Source: Cristatella mucedo (Eukaryota > Bryozoa > Phylactolaemata > Cristatellidae). From it: a stretch of DNA of 64,000 bases. This document shows positions 44,255 to 54,363 of this stretch, one piece after another (positions within the stretch are counted from its first letter, which is position 1; the number at the start of each line of letters is the position of its first letter). A program made the position numbers and the translations under genes. The notes beneath the pieces are model-generated. The model worked only from the letters and a program-made list of their open reading frames with translations, did not search any database and was not told the origin of the DNA. The stretch is taken from assembly GCA_009760855.2 (NCBI GenBank), contig WPIO01000008.1:2951001-3015000 (forward strand), in the 5' to 3' direction.

Positions 44255-45005
44255 CCGCACTGCGGCGAGGAGCGGGGTGCTCTCGGCGCCGGCCGGCGGC
44301 GGCGCCGGCCTGGACAAGTTCGGCGGCGGTCGCTACGGCGACGAGCGCTCGGGACAGACGGCGCCGGCGGAGGGCTCTGGCGGCACCGTACCGCCCGCTC
44401 GCTCACTCGCTCGGCGGCGAGACGGCGAGTCTATGCGCCAACCTGCGCGACAGCCGACTTCCGTCGTCGGCAGAATGACCTGGAAGCGACGGCCGAGCGC
44501 CGCAGGCGAGCGAGCGGCTACCGTTGCTCGGTCGAAAGGCCAGCGGAGAGCTCGATGAAGCGCCCCACCGGCCGCCGCGGCGGCGGCTCGTCTCGCCGTC
44601 GGCCGAGCGGCGCACGCGGCGGCGGCATCTCGTGCGCATGCGACTGCCGGCCGCGCGGGTTGAGGAATATACATACACTCCAGCGAAGCATCGCGAAGAT
44701 GGCGCTGCAGCGCCGCAGCAGGCGAAGCGAGGCCGCGGCTCGGCGGCGACGGGACGAGGAAGGAAGGGGTCGCACGGTCGGACGCGGCGGCGGCGGCGGC
44801 GGCGCTGCTGCCAAGGGTCTGAAATTTGGTGAAGCCATCGCGTCGACAGTCGGTCAAGATGAGGTCACGCCGCCCGCACTACGTCGCGGGGCCCACTCCC
44901 CCTTTCAGGGACTCGACGTCGCGAACTGCCCTTACGGCCACACTGCCGGTCAGGTGGGCGAGGTAAAGCGTCGGCGTTCGGTAGGGGGTAGTTATTACGT
45001 ATACG
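44255..45005. other. CpG-dense region with no supported gene
   Basis: Overlapping Arg/Ala/Gly-rich frames are open on both strands because stop codons are rare in this composition. It could be a CpG island for a gene in either direction, but no exon is defensible. Confidence 0.45.
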
Positions 45006-45007
45006 CA

Positions 45008-45125
45008 GTAATAATAATAATAATAATATTGCACTTGATAAAGCGCCCTCAGAGAACTTAATCTCTTTCTAGGCGCTTTACATTTGCTGCAAAGTGATAC
45101 GCAATAGAATAGTAAGTAAAATAAG
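45008..45125 (-). repeat. LINE-A 3' tail, minus strand
   Basis: (AAT)n, GCACTTGATAAAGCGCCCTC, AGAGAACTTAATCTCTTTCT, AGGCGCTTTACATTTGC: an exact copy of the hairpin end. Confidence 0.9.
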
Positions 45126-45139
45126 CAGTATACAGTAAA

Positions 45140-45207
45140 TAAATAAATAAATAAATATATATATATATATATATATTGAATACTAGTATATATATATATA
45201 TATATAT
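45140..45207. repeat. (TAAA)n and (TA)n microsatellites
   Basis: AAATAAATAAAT followed by two TA runs separated by TTGAATACTAG. Confidence 0.95.
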
Positions 45208-45210
45208 TTA

Positions 45211-45322
45211 ATTTGTATAGCTCCTTAAGAGAACTTAATCTCTACCCAGGTGATTTGCATTAGCTGAAGATCTCGAGTCCGCGGCCTTGGTCGTTGTTTG
45301 CGAGAGCCGTACCCCCGGGCCA
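45211..45322 (-). repeat. SINE-B copy, minus strand
   Basis: ATTTGTATAGCTCCTTAAGAG.., then CTCGAGTCCGCGGCCTTGG (B-box-like on the minus strand) and CCCCCGGGCCAC (head). Confidence 0.7.
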
Positions 45323-45540
45323 CAAAAGCATGCCAGCAATTACGATATAATCTGTGATATGACTGTGTATGACATCCGGATCCTGTCCGAAATATGTCTT
45401 CCTCCGAAATTGCGGTAACCAATGCGGCCGCTGCTGAAATGCAGGCTTAACTTTGCGATGTCGCTGATTGGCTGCGGACCGTAGGAAAGGCATTTCCTTA
45501 TTGGACCTCGGAAATGCTTAAACGCACTGCATCGCACGCC

Positions 45541-45642
45541 GTAATAATAATGATAAAACATTTGATAAAGCGCCCTCAGAGAACGCAATCTCTTTCTAGG
45601 CGATTTACATTTACTGCAAAAGAAGCACGATCGAATGGTTAG
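45541..45642 (-). repeat. LINE-A 3' tail, minus strand
   Basis: AATAATAATGATAAAACATTTGATAAAGC, then GAGAACGCAATCTCTTTCTAGG, in pieces. Confidence 0.85.
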
Positions 45643-45673
45643 TGGGCCGTACGTATACGTGGCACCGTGAGGA

Positions 45674-47870
45674 TATGACTTTTATGGTGGCGATGCTCAG
45701 CTGTATTTGTCATTCAAACCGTCGGAATTCGCTGCAGCAACTGATGAACTGAACGCTTGCCTTACCGATATTCGATCCTGGATGTCGGAAAACTTATTGA
45801 AATTAAATGACGATAAAACCGAACTGCTGCTCACAGGACACCCTAATTGTGTGGCTGGATTAAAAGGCTTTGCTCTTTTAATAGGTGATGCTGTACCCTG
45901 GCTAGGTTCGGTTGGCTGTGACCTGACGGCTATAATGAGGGTAAGGGTCACCGGCTAGGCCGGGGTCGGACCTACGGCATGTGCGGTGACGCGAGGTCAC
46001 CGGGGCTCTTGAGTAGGAGACAGACGATGGCCGAGTAAGTCGTGGTGTTAGAGGCTCCCGGTCTCGCCGAGTTATGCACCTGGTTGGTTGCAGGCGTGCT
46101 CCGGCGATGCGGCCACGCACGCAAGGCGACGAGTACCCAAGGCCCGAGCGGAGCTGGATAGTGTTGGCTGAATCCGCTTCACAGCCATTGTGCCGGACGA
46201 CATAACCTTGACCTGCAGTGCATCACTGACTGAGTCAGAAGACCGGCTATTCCTGGAGCTGCAGACTACAGCTGATTGGCTGTACCTAGGCCAATAGACC
46301 CCTGCCAAGGCCACCCCAGCTACAGCTGATCAGGACTGATCGGAGCATGATCAGGAAGAAAAGCCGGATTAATATGCGTGATGGCTTTCTCAGCCAATAG
46401 TATTCATTCAGGACTAGTATATATTGGACCCACTTGTTGTTTGTTCTTTGTCCGTATTTGAATACGGTCCACGTTCTGTTTGTCGGCTGCGTTAATAAAT
46501 CATAGTAATTTTCTCGACCATTGACTGATGAATGGCTTCACGGCAGCACTGCGTCTCACAGATGGTACTCTCGATGTTGAGACTTGTATATTCCGCGTTC
46601 CCCGTGTAGCGTGTGCGTGACCCCCCCGTGTAATGGCGTCTTTCGGCGGAAGCTCTCGACTGTTGTGGACGTCTGCTCCATCTACCCCAGAATACTCAGC
46701 TAGCCGGGTCTTGTACGGCGTATGCTTGTACTGGTGGGACGGAGGCCGGCGACGATGTGACAGTGGAAGCCGACTGACCAGCTAACACGTTTGTTCGCGC
46801 TTGCTGCGTCGCCTTGCGTCTCTATAGTGTACTTTGTTTAGGATCCTCCGTGTAGACTTAATTAGTTCCCCTGTTGTTGGCGCATACGTTATTATAAAGA
46901 GGTTTAACTTGACGGCCGCTCGTCTTACCCTAGCTCAGCAGCACGGTGAGCGGCAGCGTGGCCGGAATGCGGCCGGGTTTGGCGGGAAATAGCCTCTGAC
47001 CCCTGGAACTCGGCTACAATGCTGTTGTGCGACCGTCACCGCGTGCTCGAAATTTAGGTGTCGTTTTCGACAGCTGCCTCAATTTTAAAAGCTTCATTCA
47101 GAAGACTGCTTCTACAGCTAGCCATCATATCCGATCCCTATCCAAGATTAGGAGCTGTCTTCCATAGTGGCTTGCAAGCAATTTTACTAGCGCCTTAGTT
47201 TTGTCTCGGCTTGATTATTGTAATTTCCTTTTGCCTGGGCTACCAAGGAAAGCAACTAGGCCACTGCTGCTGACTATGAATATGGCTGCAAGGCTAGTCT
47301 TCAAGTCCCAGAGGTTTGAGCACGTGTCTTCTTTACTAAAAGAGCTAGGATGGATGCCGATTGAGCAACGGATACAGAGCAAAGTTCTTACGCTGACCCA
47401 CAAGGCCCCACCACGGCTTGGTTCCTTCGTACCTAGCTGAACTGCTGCACCAGTTTCAGCCCGTTCGCGCCCTCAGGTCGTGTGTGGACAATAAATTAGC
47501 TGTTCCAGTCCTCTGCTTAAAGACCGTTGGCGACAGAAGCTTTAGCTCTGCAGGTCCTAGACTGTGGAACTCGCTTCCACAATTTTTATGTAACGACAAC
47601 TACTCTCCTACTGCAGACTATGGCACATCCTTTTCAGCGGCCCTGAGCTGCTACTTCCATGCTACTCACTACCTCGACTGCTCTCCTGACTCTGCTATGC
47701 TTCCCACTTTCTCTTTGTTGCGTGAGACTAAGTCTGTTGGCTACCGAATGCGTACCAAAAGCTGCTTAGGCTGTGAGTTCGCTATACAAAACTCTCCTGC
47801 TGAACACCCACATGGTCTTTATGACTTTGTGGAGTTACAGACGGAGATGCATAACATAACATAACTTGTG
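45674..47870 (+). pseudogene. LINE-C reverse-transcriptase copy split by a solo LTR
   Basis: The left part (45674-45891) encodes a palm segment with a mutated catalytic box (YGGDAQLYLSF where the intact LINE has YADDTQLY) and KLNDDKTELLL. The right part (47023-47870) resumes in frame at ..VVRPSPRARNLGVVFD, contains in-frame stops, and ends with DRSFSSAGPRLWNSLP and a short AACAT-repeat tail. The interruption is exactly the LTR at 45892-47018. It is inactive: stop codons, a damaged active site and the insertion. Confidence 0.85.
45892..47018. mobile_element. Solo LTR of an LTR retrotransposon (1127 bp) with 4-bp target duplication
   Basis: It starts TGTACCCTGG and ends CGGCTACA (TGTA..TACA ends), flanked by ATGC at 45888-45891 and 47019-47022. 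Removing it restores the LINE reading frame (..GDAVVRPSPRARNLG..). Inside, TATATATT (46418-46425) and AATAAA (46494-46499) lie in promoter/polyadenylation order for plus-strand transcription. Between them a perfect hairpin CCGTATT-TG-AATACGG occurs. No internal coding region remains. Confidence 0.8.
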
Positions 47871-49160
47871 CGTGCGTTCTTGATAACGTGCGCACTTTTA
47901 CAATTGCAGAGCGTAGAGAGCGGGCATTACGTAGCCGGGCAGTACACTGCCTTTGCTAGCCGGCCTTTGCAGAGCCGTTGAGCGGACCAGTGCCACTGGC
48001 AAGATGAACTTCTCGCCGTGAAACTCAGTTATCTACTGATGTTTGACGAGACTACTATGCAGACAACTTCGAGCATAGACGGCTGCTACCTAGCCCTAGC
48101 GAACACACACTGCGAGTCGACAGCCGTTGAATCAAACAGGGAGCTCGCGGCTCGCGTATCTATGTTTGTCTTCCCTGCTTCTTTCCCGGCTTCGGAAATA
48201 AAATAAGACTGTGGGCGTATTATCAAGTCTTCAGGCGCGGCACTCTCGGATATTCGTAATCGATAGCTGACCGACAAAGTCTCGAGCATTCTGGATAGCG
48301 TTGCCTCGACATCGACACGCTACTCTGACAATCTGACATCGAGACTGACGATCCGCGCGGCGGCGATTTCAGAACGAACGACTGACAGTACGGGCGGGAA
48401 GAGATCCGGCAGAGATCCTGCTTTCACGCCGGGCAAGCGGTCTGCCGATTGAGATATTTGCGACACGCGGCTGCTCGCCTGCTCTCGAACACGCGGACGA
48501 GAGCTGCGGCGGCTTCAAAAAACGACCGCGCGCCAGGGTCAGAGGTGGGTCCTTGAGGACTGCTCAAGAATCTTTCACGGTCCGCTTTATTATAGTCCAG
48601 GTTTAAATTCAATGAGTAAATTCGCCACCGAACAACCAACTGGGTGGGTGGGGGTGACGAAAGACGCACTGACCCGTCGAGGGCGAGTTTTTAGCTTCGC
48701 CGGCGCCGCGTGAGGGCCTGTGTGCGCCTGCGTTCGCGGCCTCTTTTCACTGCATCGCCTGCATCTGAGCGATGCTGCAGCTGAACAAGGCAGCAGCGAA
48801 GAATAAAGCCCTTAACTTAACAATTCAATATCCACAAATATGCAAAGGAAGGTTGCGAGCTTTCAACAGTGGCCATGGCGGCGGTCACGGCACCCACGAC
48901 TCGTTAGCCGAGAGCTCAAATCAGCTCAAGGGGGGGGGGGAAGTCTGAGGGTGGGGAGTTATGCCCCCCCCCCCCCCCCCCCCGCCACTATAAGAGTTAT
49001 CTCCCTCTCAGCACATTTATTGATATTTCTCAAATACTAATTGAACGAACTGAATGCAAATGAGCACACACATCAGGGTAAAACGAGCTATCTGTCAATG
49101 CAACCATTGCTGTTGTGATGGCCTTGTGATGACCTGAAAAAGCCAAGATCAAGTTTTCAG
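47871..49160. other. No gene recognised
   Basis: GC-rich in part (48200-48800). Open frames at 48018-48206 and 48424-48669 show no domain or splice context. Confidence 0.5.
48930..48983. repeat. Poly(G)11 and poly(C)20 runs 23 bp apart
   Basis: G11 at 48930-48940 and C20 at 48964-48983 form a G/C inverted pair able to fold back on itself. Length calls here may be unreliable. Confidence 0.9.
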
Positions 49161-49161
49161 C

Positions 49162-50335
49162 TGACAATAATAATAATAATAATAATGCACTTGATAAAGC
49201 ACCCTCAGAGAACTCAATCTCTTTCTAGGCGCTTTATATTTGCTGCAAAGGGAAATGCAATCAAATGGTGAGTAATATCATGCTTGATAAACAAACAACA
49301 TGAATAACATGGTTAGGGGTGATATGCACAGGGTCAGCATGCAAATGTGGTTAGTGGCAGCATGCACAGTGTCAGCATGCATAAGCACATAAAGGACGAA
49401 TCACAGGCACCCACTAAATGCTGTCCTAAATAGGTGTGTTTTTTAATTCTTTTTAAATGTGGTCAAGGCAGGGGATGTTCTGACGCAGGTCGGGAGGGAG
49501 TTCCAGGCTTTGGGGGCAGACAAGAGTTTTGCACCAGCTGCAATCGCCTGATCGCGCATGCCGGTAGGCCAGTAAGCAGTGAGTTGCAGAAGTCGAGAGG
49601 GGATGCTACAAATGCATGGACCAACTTAGACGTGGCAACCTTATCTAAACAAGCCCGAATTTTAGCAATGTTATGTAGCTGAAAGTAGGCGGATTTGACT
49701 GTGGAGCTGATGTGGTCGTCTAACGAGAGGTCGCTTTAGAATATGACACATAGATTTCGAGCTGATTCAACTGGAGATATGCTGGCAGAGCCAATTTTGA
49801 GAGTCAGCCTTTCCAATCTCTGGATCACACTGGGTTTGCCCATAACTAGTAAGTTAGTTTTATCGTCGTTAAGTTTTAGAACATTTGCTGCCGTCCATGT
49901 GCGGATGTCATCAATACATGCAGCAAGTGAGTTGAGAGAGTTTGAGGTGCTCGAAGGCTGGGAGGGATCAAAGCAAAGGTACAACTGAGTGTCATCCGCA
50001 TAGAAGTGAAAGCCTAGATTGTGCTTGGCAATCACATCAGCAAGAGGCAGAGTATAAACCGTGAAAAGAACCGGACCTAGCACTGAGCCCTGAGGTACTC
50101 CATATTTCAGAGGTACTTCAGATGATCTTTGTCCATTCACATCAATACTCTGAAGTCTCCCACTGAGATAGGACCTGAACCATTACAGAGCAGTGCCAGT
50201 GATGCCCAGGCGAGATGAGAGGCACTCTAGAAGAACTTTGTGATCGATAGTATCAAAAGCTGAAGAAAGATCGAGCAAAATAAGCAGACACACTTTAGCC
50301 AAACATCGCTTCTTGGGCATCCAACAGATTCATTA
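49162..50335 (-). pseudogene. LINE-A copy, 5'-truncated reverse transcriptase, minus strand
   Basis: Hairpin tail and 3' UTR at 49162-49410, an internal deletion of thumb sequence, then a palm segment open from 49736 to 50140 ([19 protein letters not shown].., [27 protein letters not shown]). Very close to 52800-53400, so relatively young, but truncated and disrupted. Confidence 0.88.
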
Positions 50336-50542
50336 CTATACATTGTAAAATATGCCAAACCTCCCAGAAGATGCAGGACAATTGTTTACCCTAAATATTT
50401 CCTCAAAAAATAAATAATATTTGTCACGTTTAAAAATCACATAAATCACCTGATTGTCAATCATGTGACATTGATGGACAGTGAGTGGCACTATACTGAC
50501 TTGACATAAAACCAATTGAGATACATTAGGGTAAAATGAGTC

Positions 50543-50691
<149 letters not shown>

Positions 50692-50844
50692 ATATATTCC
50701 AAATTTCAGGTCGATGTGGCCATAATTGGCCAAGCTGAAGCATCTCAAAGGTGCAAAATCTTAAGTGTTCAGGAAGCACCGTCAAAGTTGCCAGCTTAGG
50801 CAGCACTAGACCAAGAGATTTTGAGCGTCTTCCGCACAGTCTCT

Positions 50845-51998
50845 TTGCTATCATTCCTATCAAAGACGACACTGGAACGAGCCGTGGCAGACCAGCTGAA
50901 CTCATATATTGAAATTTAAAGTACTGATGTGAATGGACAAGCATCATCCGATGAACCTCTGAGATTTGGGGTACCTCAGGACTCCGTACTTGGTCCTGTT
51001 CTTTTCACGGTTTATACTCTTCCTCTTGCCTATGTGATTGCCAAGCACAATCTAGGCTTTCACTTCTATGCGGACGACACTCAGCTGTAATTTTGTTATG
51101 ATCCCTCCCAGTCCTCGAATTCTCTCAACTCCCTTGCTGCATGTATTGATGGCATCCACACATGGATGGCAGCAAATTATCTTAAATTGAATGATGATAA
51201 AACCAACTTACTAGTTAAGGACAAACCAAGTGTGATTTAGAAATCGGGAAGGTTAACGCTCAAAACTCTCAAAACTCGGCTCCACCAGCATATCTCCTGT
51301 TGAATCTGCACGAAATCTAGGTGCCAATGTTCCAAATGACATTTCGCTTGACGACCTCATCGGCTCCACAATCAAGTCTGCCTACTTTCAGCTACATAAC
51401 ATTCCTAAAATTCGGGCTTTTTTAGACAGGGATACCCCATCTAAGTTGGTCCATGCATTTGTGACATCCCGTCTTTTGACTTCTGTAACTCACTGCTTGC
51501 TGGTCCACCGTCCTGTGCAATCAGGTGCTTACAGCTGGTACACAACTCTGCAGCTAGGCTTGTCTGCCATGAGCATCGCAGTTGGCACATCACACCACTC
51601 ACTTCTCGCCGACCTGCACTGGCTACCAGTCAAGCAACTGATTGACTTCAAGGTTTTGTCGCTCACTTTGAAGTCCGTTCATTCTTTGGCTCCAGCCTAC
51701 CAATCAGATCTATTGTCCCACCAGGCTAAGCATGGTTCCACCGGCTTTTCAGAATCTAGCTCTTTACCTTACCTCGTACAAACCTCAAATCCTTTGGAGA
51801 TCGTGCATTTAGTTCGTATGCTCCCAAAGCCTGAAACTCACTCCCGACTCCCGTCATGACATTCCCGGACTTGACATTTAAAAAGAAATTAAAAACACAA
51901 CTCTTGATGACAGCATTTAGTGGGTGCCTATGATTCGTCCTTTATGTGCTTATTCGTGCTGACACTGCGTATGCTGCCACTACACACACTTGCATGCT
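50845..51998 (+). pseudogene. LINE-A copy with internal deletion, plus strand
   Basis: Starts in the palm (ATCATTCCTATCAAAGACGAC). It jumps from CTCATATATTGAAA directly to the GATGTGAATGGACAA block, skipping roughly 330 bp of the intact element. A stop lies just after the YADDTQL box. It ends TTGCATGC against the (AAT)n of the next, opposite copy, so the two are tail to tail. Confidence 0.88.
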
Positions 51999-51999
51999 A

Positions 52000-53962
52000 A
52001 TAATAATAATAATAATAATAATAATTCATTTGATAAAGCGCCCTCAGAGAACTTAATCTCTCTCTAGGCGCTTTACATTTGCTGTAAAGTGAAATGCAAT
52101 TGAAAGGTAAGTAAAATCACGCTTGAAAAAACAAAAGAAATGAATAATATGGTTAGGGGTAACATGCACAGGGTCAGCATGCAAATGTGGTTAGTGGCAG
52201 CATGCACAGTGTCAGCACGCATAAGCACATCAAGGACGAATCACAGGGACCCACTGAATGCTGTCCTAAATAGGTGTGTTTTTAGGTTCCTTTTAAATGT
52301 GGTCAGGTCAGGGGATGTTCTGACGCCGGTAGGGAGAGAGTTCCAGGCTTTGGGAGCATATGAACTAAATGCACGGTCTCCAAAGGATTTAAGGTTTGTA
52401 TGAGGTATTTCTAGACTGTTGGATTCCGAAAAGCGGGTGGTACGATGCTTAGCCTGATGGGGTAGTATATCTGACAGATAGGCTGGAGCCATAGAATGAA
52501 GAGACCTAAAAGTGAGCGACAAAACCTTGAAGTCAATCCGTTGCTTGACTGGTAGCCAGTGCAGGTCGGCGAGAAGTGGAGTAATGTGGCAACTGCGACG
52601 CTCACGACAGACAAGCCTAGCTGCAGAGTTTTGCACTAGCTGCAATCGCCTGATCGCACATGCTGGTAGGCCAGTGAGCAGTGAGTTGCAGAAGTCGAGA
52701 CGAGATGTCACGAATGCATGGACCAACTTGGACGTGGTATTTTTATCTAAACAGGCCCGAATTTTAGCAATGTTATGAAGCTGAAAATAGGCGGATTTGA
52801 CTGTGGAGCAGATGTGGTCGTCTAACGAGAGGTCGCTTTGGAATATGACACATAGATTTCGAGCTGATTCAACTTGAGATATGCTGGCAGAGCCAATTTT
52901 GAGAGTCAGCCTTTCCAATCTCTGGATCACACTGGGTTTGCCCATAACCAGTAAGTTAGTTTTATCATCGTTAAGTTTTAGAAAATTTGCTGCCATCCAT
53001 GTGCGGATGTCATCAATGCATGCAGCTAGTGAGTTTAGAGAATTTGAGGTGCTCGAAGGCTGTGAGGGATCAAAACAAAGGTACAACTGAGTGTCATCCG
53101 CATAGAAGTGAAAGCCTAAATTGTGCTTGGCAATCACATCAGCAAGAGGCAGAGTATAAACAGTGAAAAGAACCGGACCTAGCACTGAGCCCTGAGGTAC
53201 TCCATATTTCAGAGGTACTTCAGATGATCTTTGTCCATTCACATCAATACTCTGAAGTCTCCCACTGAGATAGGACCTGAACCACTGCAAAGCAGTGCCA
53301 GTGATGTCCAGGCGAGATGAGAGGCGCTCTAGAAAAACTTTGTGATCGATGGTATCAAAAGCTGCCGAAAGATCAAGCAAAACAAGCAGAGACACTTTAC
53401 CCATGTCTGCATTCCTAAGTAGGTCGTTGTATACCCGAAGCAATGCTGACTCTGTGGAGTGATTAGCTCTAAAGCCAGACTGGAACTTACTAGCAAGGTG
53501 TGAGGTTTCGATATACGAGTTCAGCTGGTCTGCCACGACCCGTTCGAGTGTCTTTGATAGGAACGGTAGAAGGGAAACTGGGCGGTGGTTGCTCAAGTTT
53601 TCTTGGTCAAGTGTAGCTTTCTTGAGAAGTGGCCTGACTACAGCTTTTTTGAAAGGTGCTGGGACATGACCTGAGGCTAATGACATATTAATGATGTTAG
53701 TTATGCATGGCAGCAGCAGATCAATGCAACGTAGGAGCAGGACAGTGGGAATAGGGTCCAGAGGACTTGTTGTCTTCTTTGATTGAGATACGAACTTTAG
53801 GACTATATCACTAGTGACCTGCTTAAATGCAGACATTGAGGTGCTGCCAGGAATCGAGGAACAGCATTCTAGTGGGGAGGTTGTCATCGCAGGGATGGAT
53901 TCTCTGATCTTGTCTATCTTCTGCACAAAGAATCGAGAGAAGCGATCGGCTAGATCATCATC
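52000..53962 (-). mobile_element. LINE-A: best-preserved non-LTR retrotransposon copy (L2/CR1-like)
   Basis: Minus-strand order: truncated 5' end at about 53962, reverse-transcriptase ORF, 3' UTR (52240-52090), hairpin, and (ATT)n at 52000-52024. No endonuclease domain is present, so it is 5'-truncated. The long uninterrupted frame implies recent insertion. The clade call (L2/CR1/jockey-like) rests on the RT motifs and on AWNSLP-type C-terminal sequence, from memory. Confidence 0.88.
52241..53926 (-). CDS. Reverse transcriptase of LINE-A, 561 codons open, N-terminally truncated
   Basis: Copies the element's RNA into DNA at the target site. Blocks in order: [85 protein letters not shown] (catalytic Asp pair, YADD codons at 53093-53104), KLNDDKTNLLVMG, then thumb and C-terminal SRLDFCNSLL, DLHWLPVKQRIDFKVL and SFGDRAFSSYAPKAWNSLP. 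The frame stays open upstream of the listed Met to about 53962 (..LADRFSRFFVQKIDK), so this Met is not the native start; the endonuclease half is missing. All RT core blocks are intact, but the copy is unlikely to be autonomous. Confidence 0.93.
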   Translation of the reverse strand: MQKIDKIRESIPAMTTSPLECCSSIPGSTSMSAFKQVTSDIVLKFVSQSKKTTSPLDPIPTVLLLRCIDLLLPCITNIINMSLASGHVPAPFKKAVVRPLLKKATLDQENLSNHRPVSLLPFLSKTLERVVADQLNSYIETSHLASKFQSGFRANHSTESALLRVYNDLLRNADMGKVSLLVLLDLSAAFDTIDHKVFLERLSSRLDITGTALQWFRSYLSGRLQSIDVNGQRSSEVPLKYGVPQGSVLGPVLFTVYTLPLADVIAKHNLGFHFYADDTQLYLCFDPSQPSSTSNSLNSLAACIDDIRTWMAANFLKLNDDKTNLLVMGKPSVIQRLERLTLKIGSASISQVESARNLCVIFQSDLSLDDHICSTVKSAYFQLHNIAKIRACLDKNTTSKLVHAFVTSRLDFCNSLLTGLPACAIRRLQLVQNSAARLVCRERRSCHITPLLADLHWLPVKQRIDFKVLSLTFRSLHSMAPAYLSDILPHQAKHRTTRFSESNSLEIPHTNLKSFGDRAFSSYAPKAWNSLPTGVRTSPDLTTFKRNLKTHLFRTAFSGSL

Positions 53963-54128
53963 ATGCTGACCCTGTGCATGTCACCCCTAACCATGTTATT
54001 CTTGTTTCTTACCGAACATGCTACCACTAACTATTCAACCGCGTCTCCTTTGCAGAAAATGTAAAGCGCCCAGAAAGAGATTGAGTTCTCTGAGGGGGCT
54101 TTATCAAGTGTGTTATTATTATTATTAT
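53963..54128 (+). repeat. LINE-A 3' end, plus strand, head-to-head with 52000-53962
   Basis: CATGCTGACCCTGTGCATGTC.., TAAAGCGCCCAGAAAGAGATTG, GTTCTCTGAGGGGGCTTTATC, (TTA)n. Confidence 0.88.
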
Positions 54129-54129
54129 A

Positions 54130-54363
54130 GCTCAACCAGCTGGCACCATATACCTTGATGTCAAAAAGCTCATAACCGTCATATCTAGTTGCCAATACTG
54201 TCAAAATATCTTTCTGGAGGAGCTCCGAGTTCAAGCTGTCATCATGGATGATGAAAATGAGGTTGGCCGTCCCTCTGGATTCATCGTAGCAGCCTCCAGA
54301 GCCAAACCAGAAGCTGAGGCAATTGCAAAGACAACCAACGACCAGGAGACAATCGACGACCAA
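54130..54363 (-). CDS. Possible isolated exon, minus strand, unrecognised
   Basis: The minus strand gives a protein-like stretch FWFGSGGCYDESRGTANLIF.., SLNSELLQKDILTVLATRYD, GYELFDIK, bounded by an acceptor-like GCAATTGCCTCAG and a donor AAG|GTATAT. It looks more natural than the plus-strand reading. I do not recognise a family and see no partner exons. It may be part of a mobile element. Confidence 0.25.
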
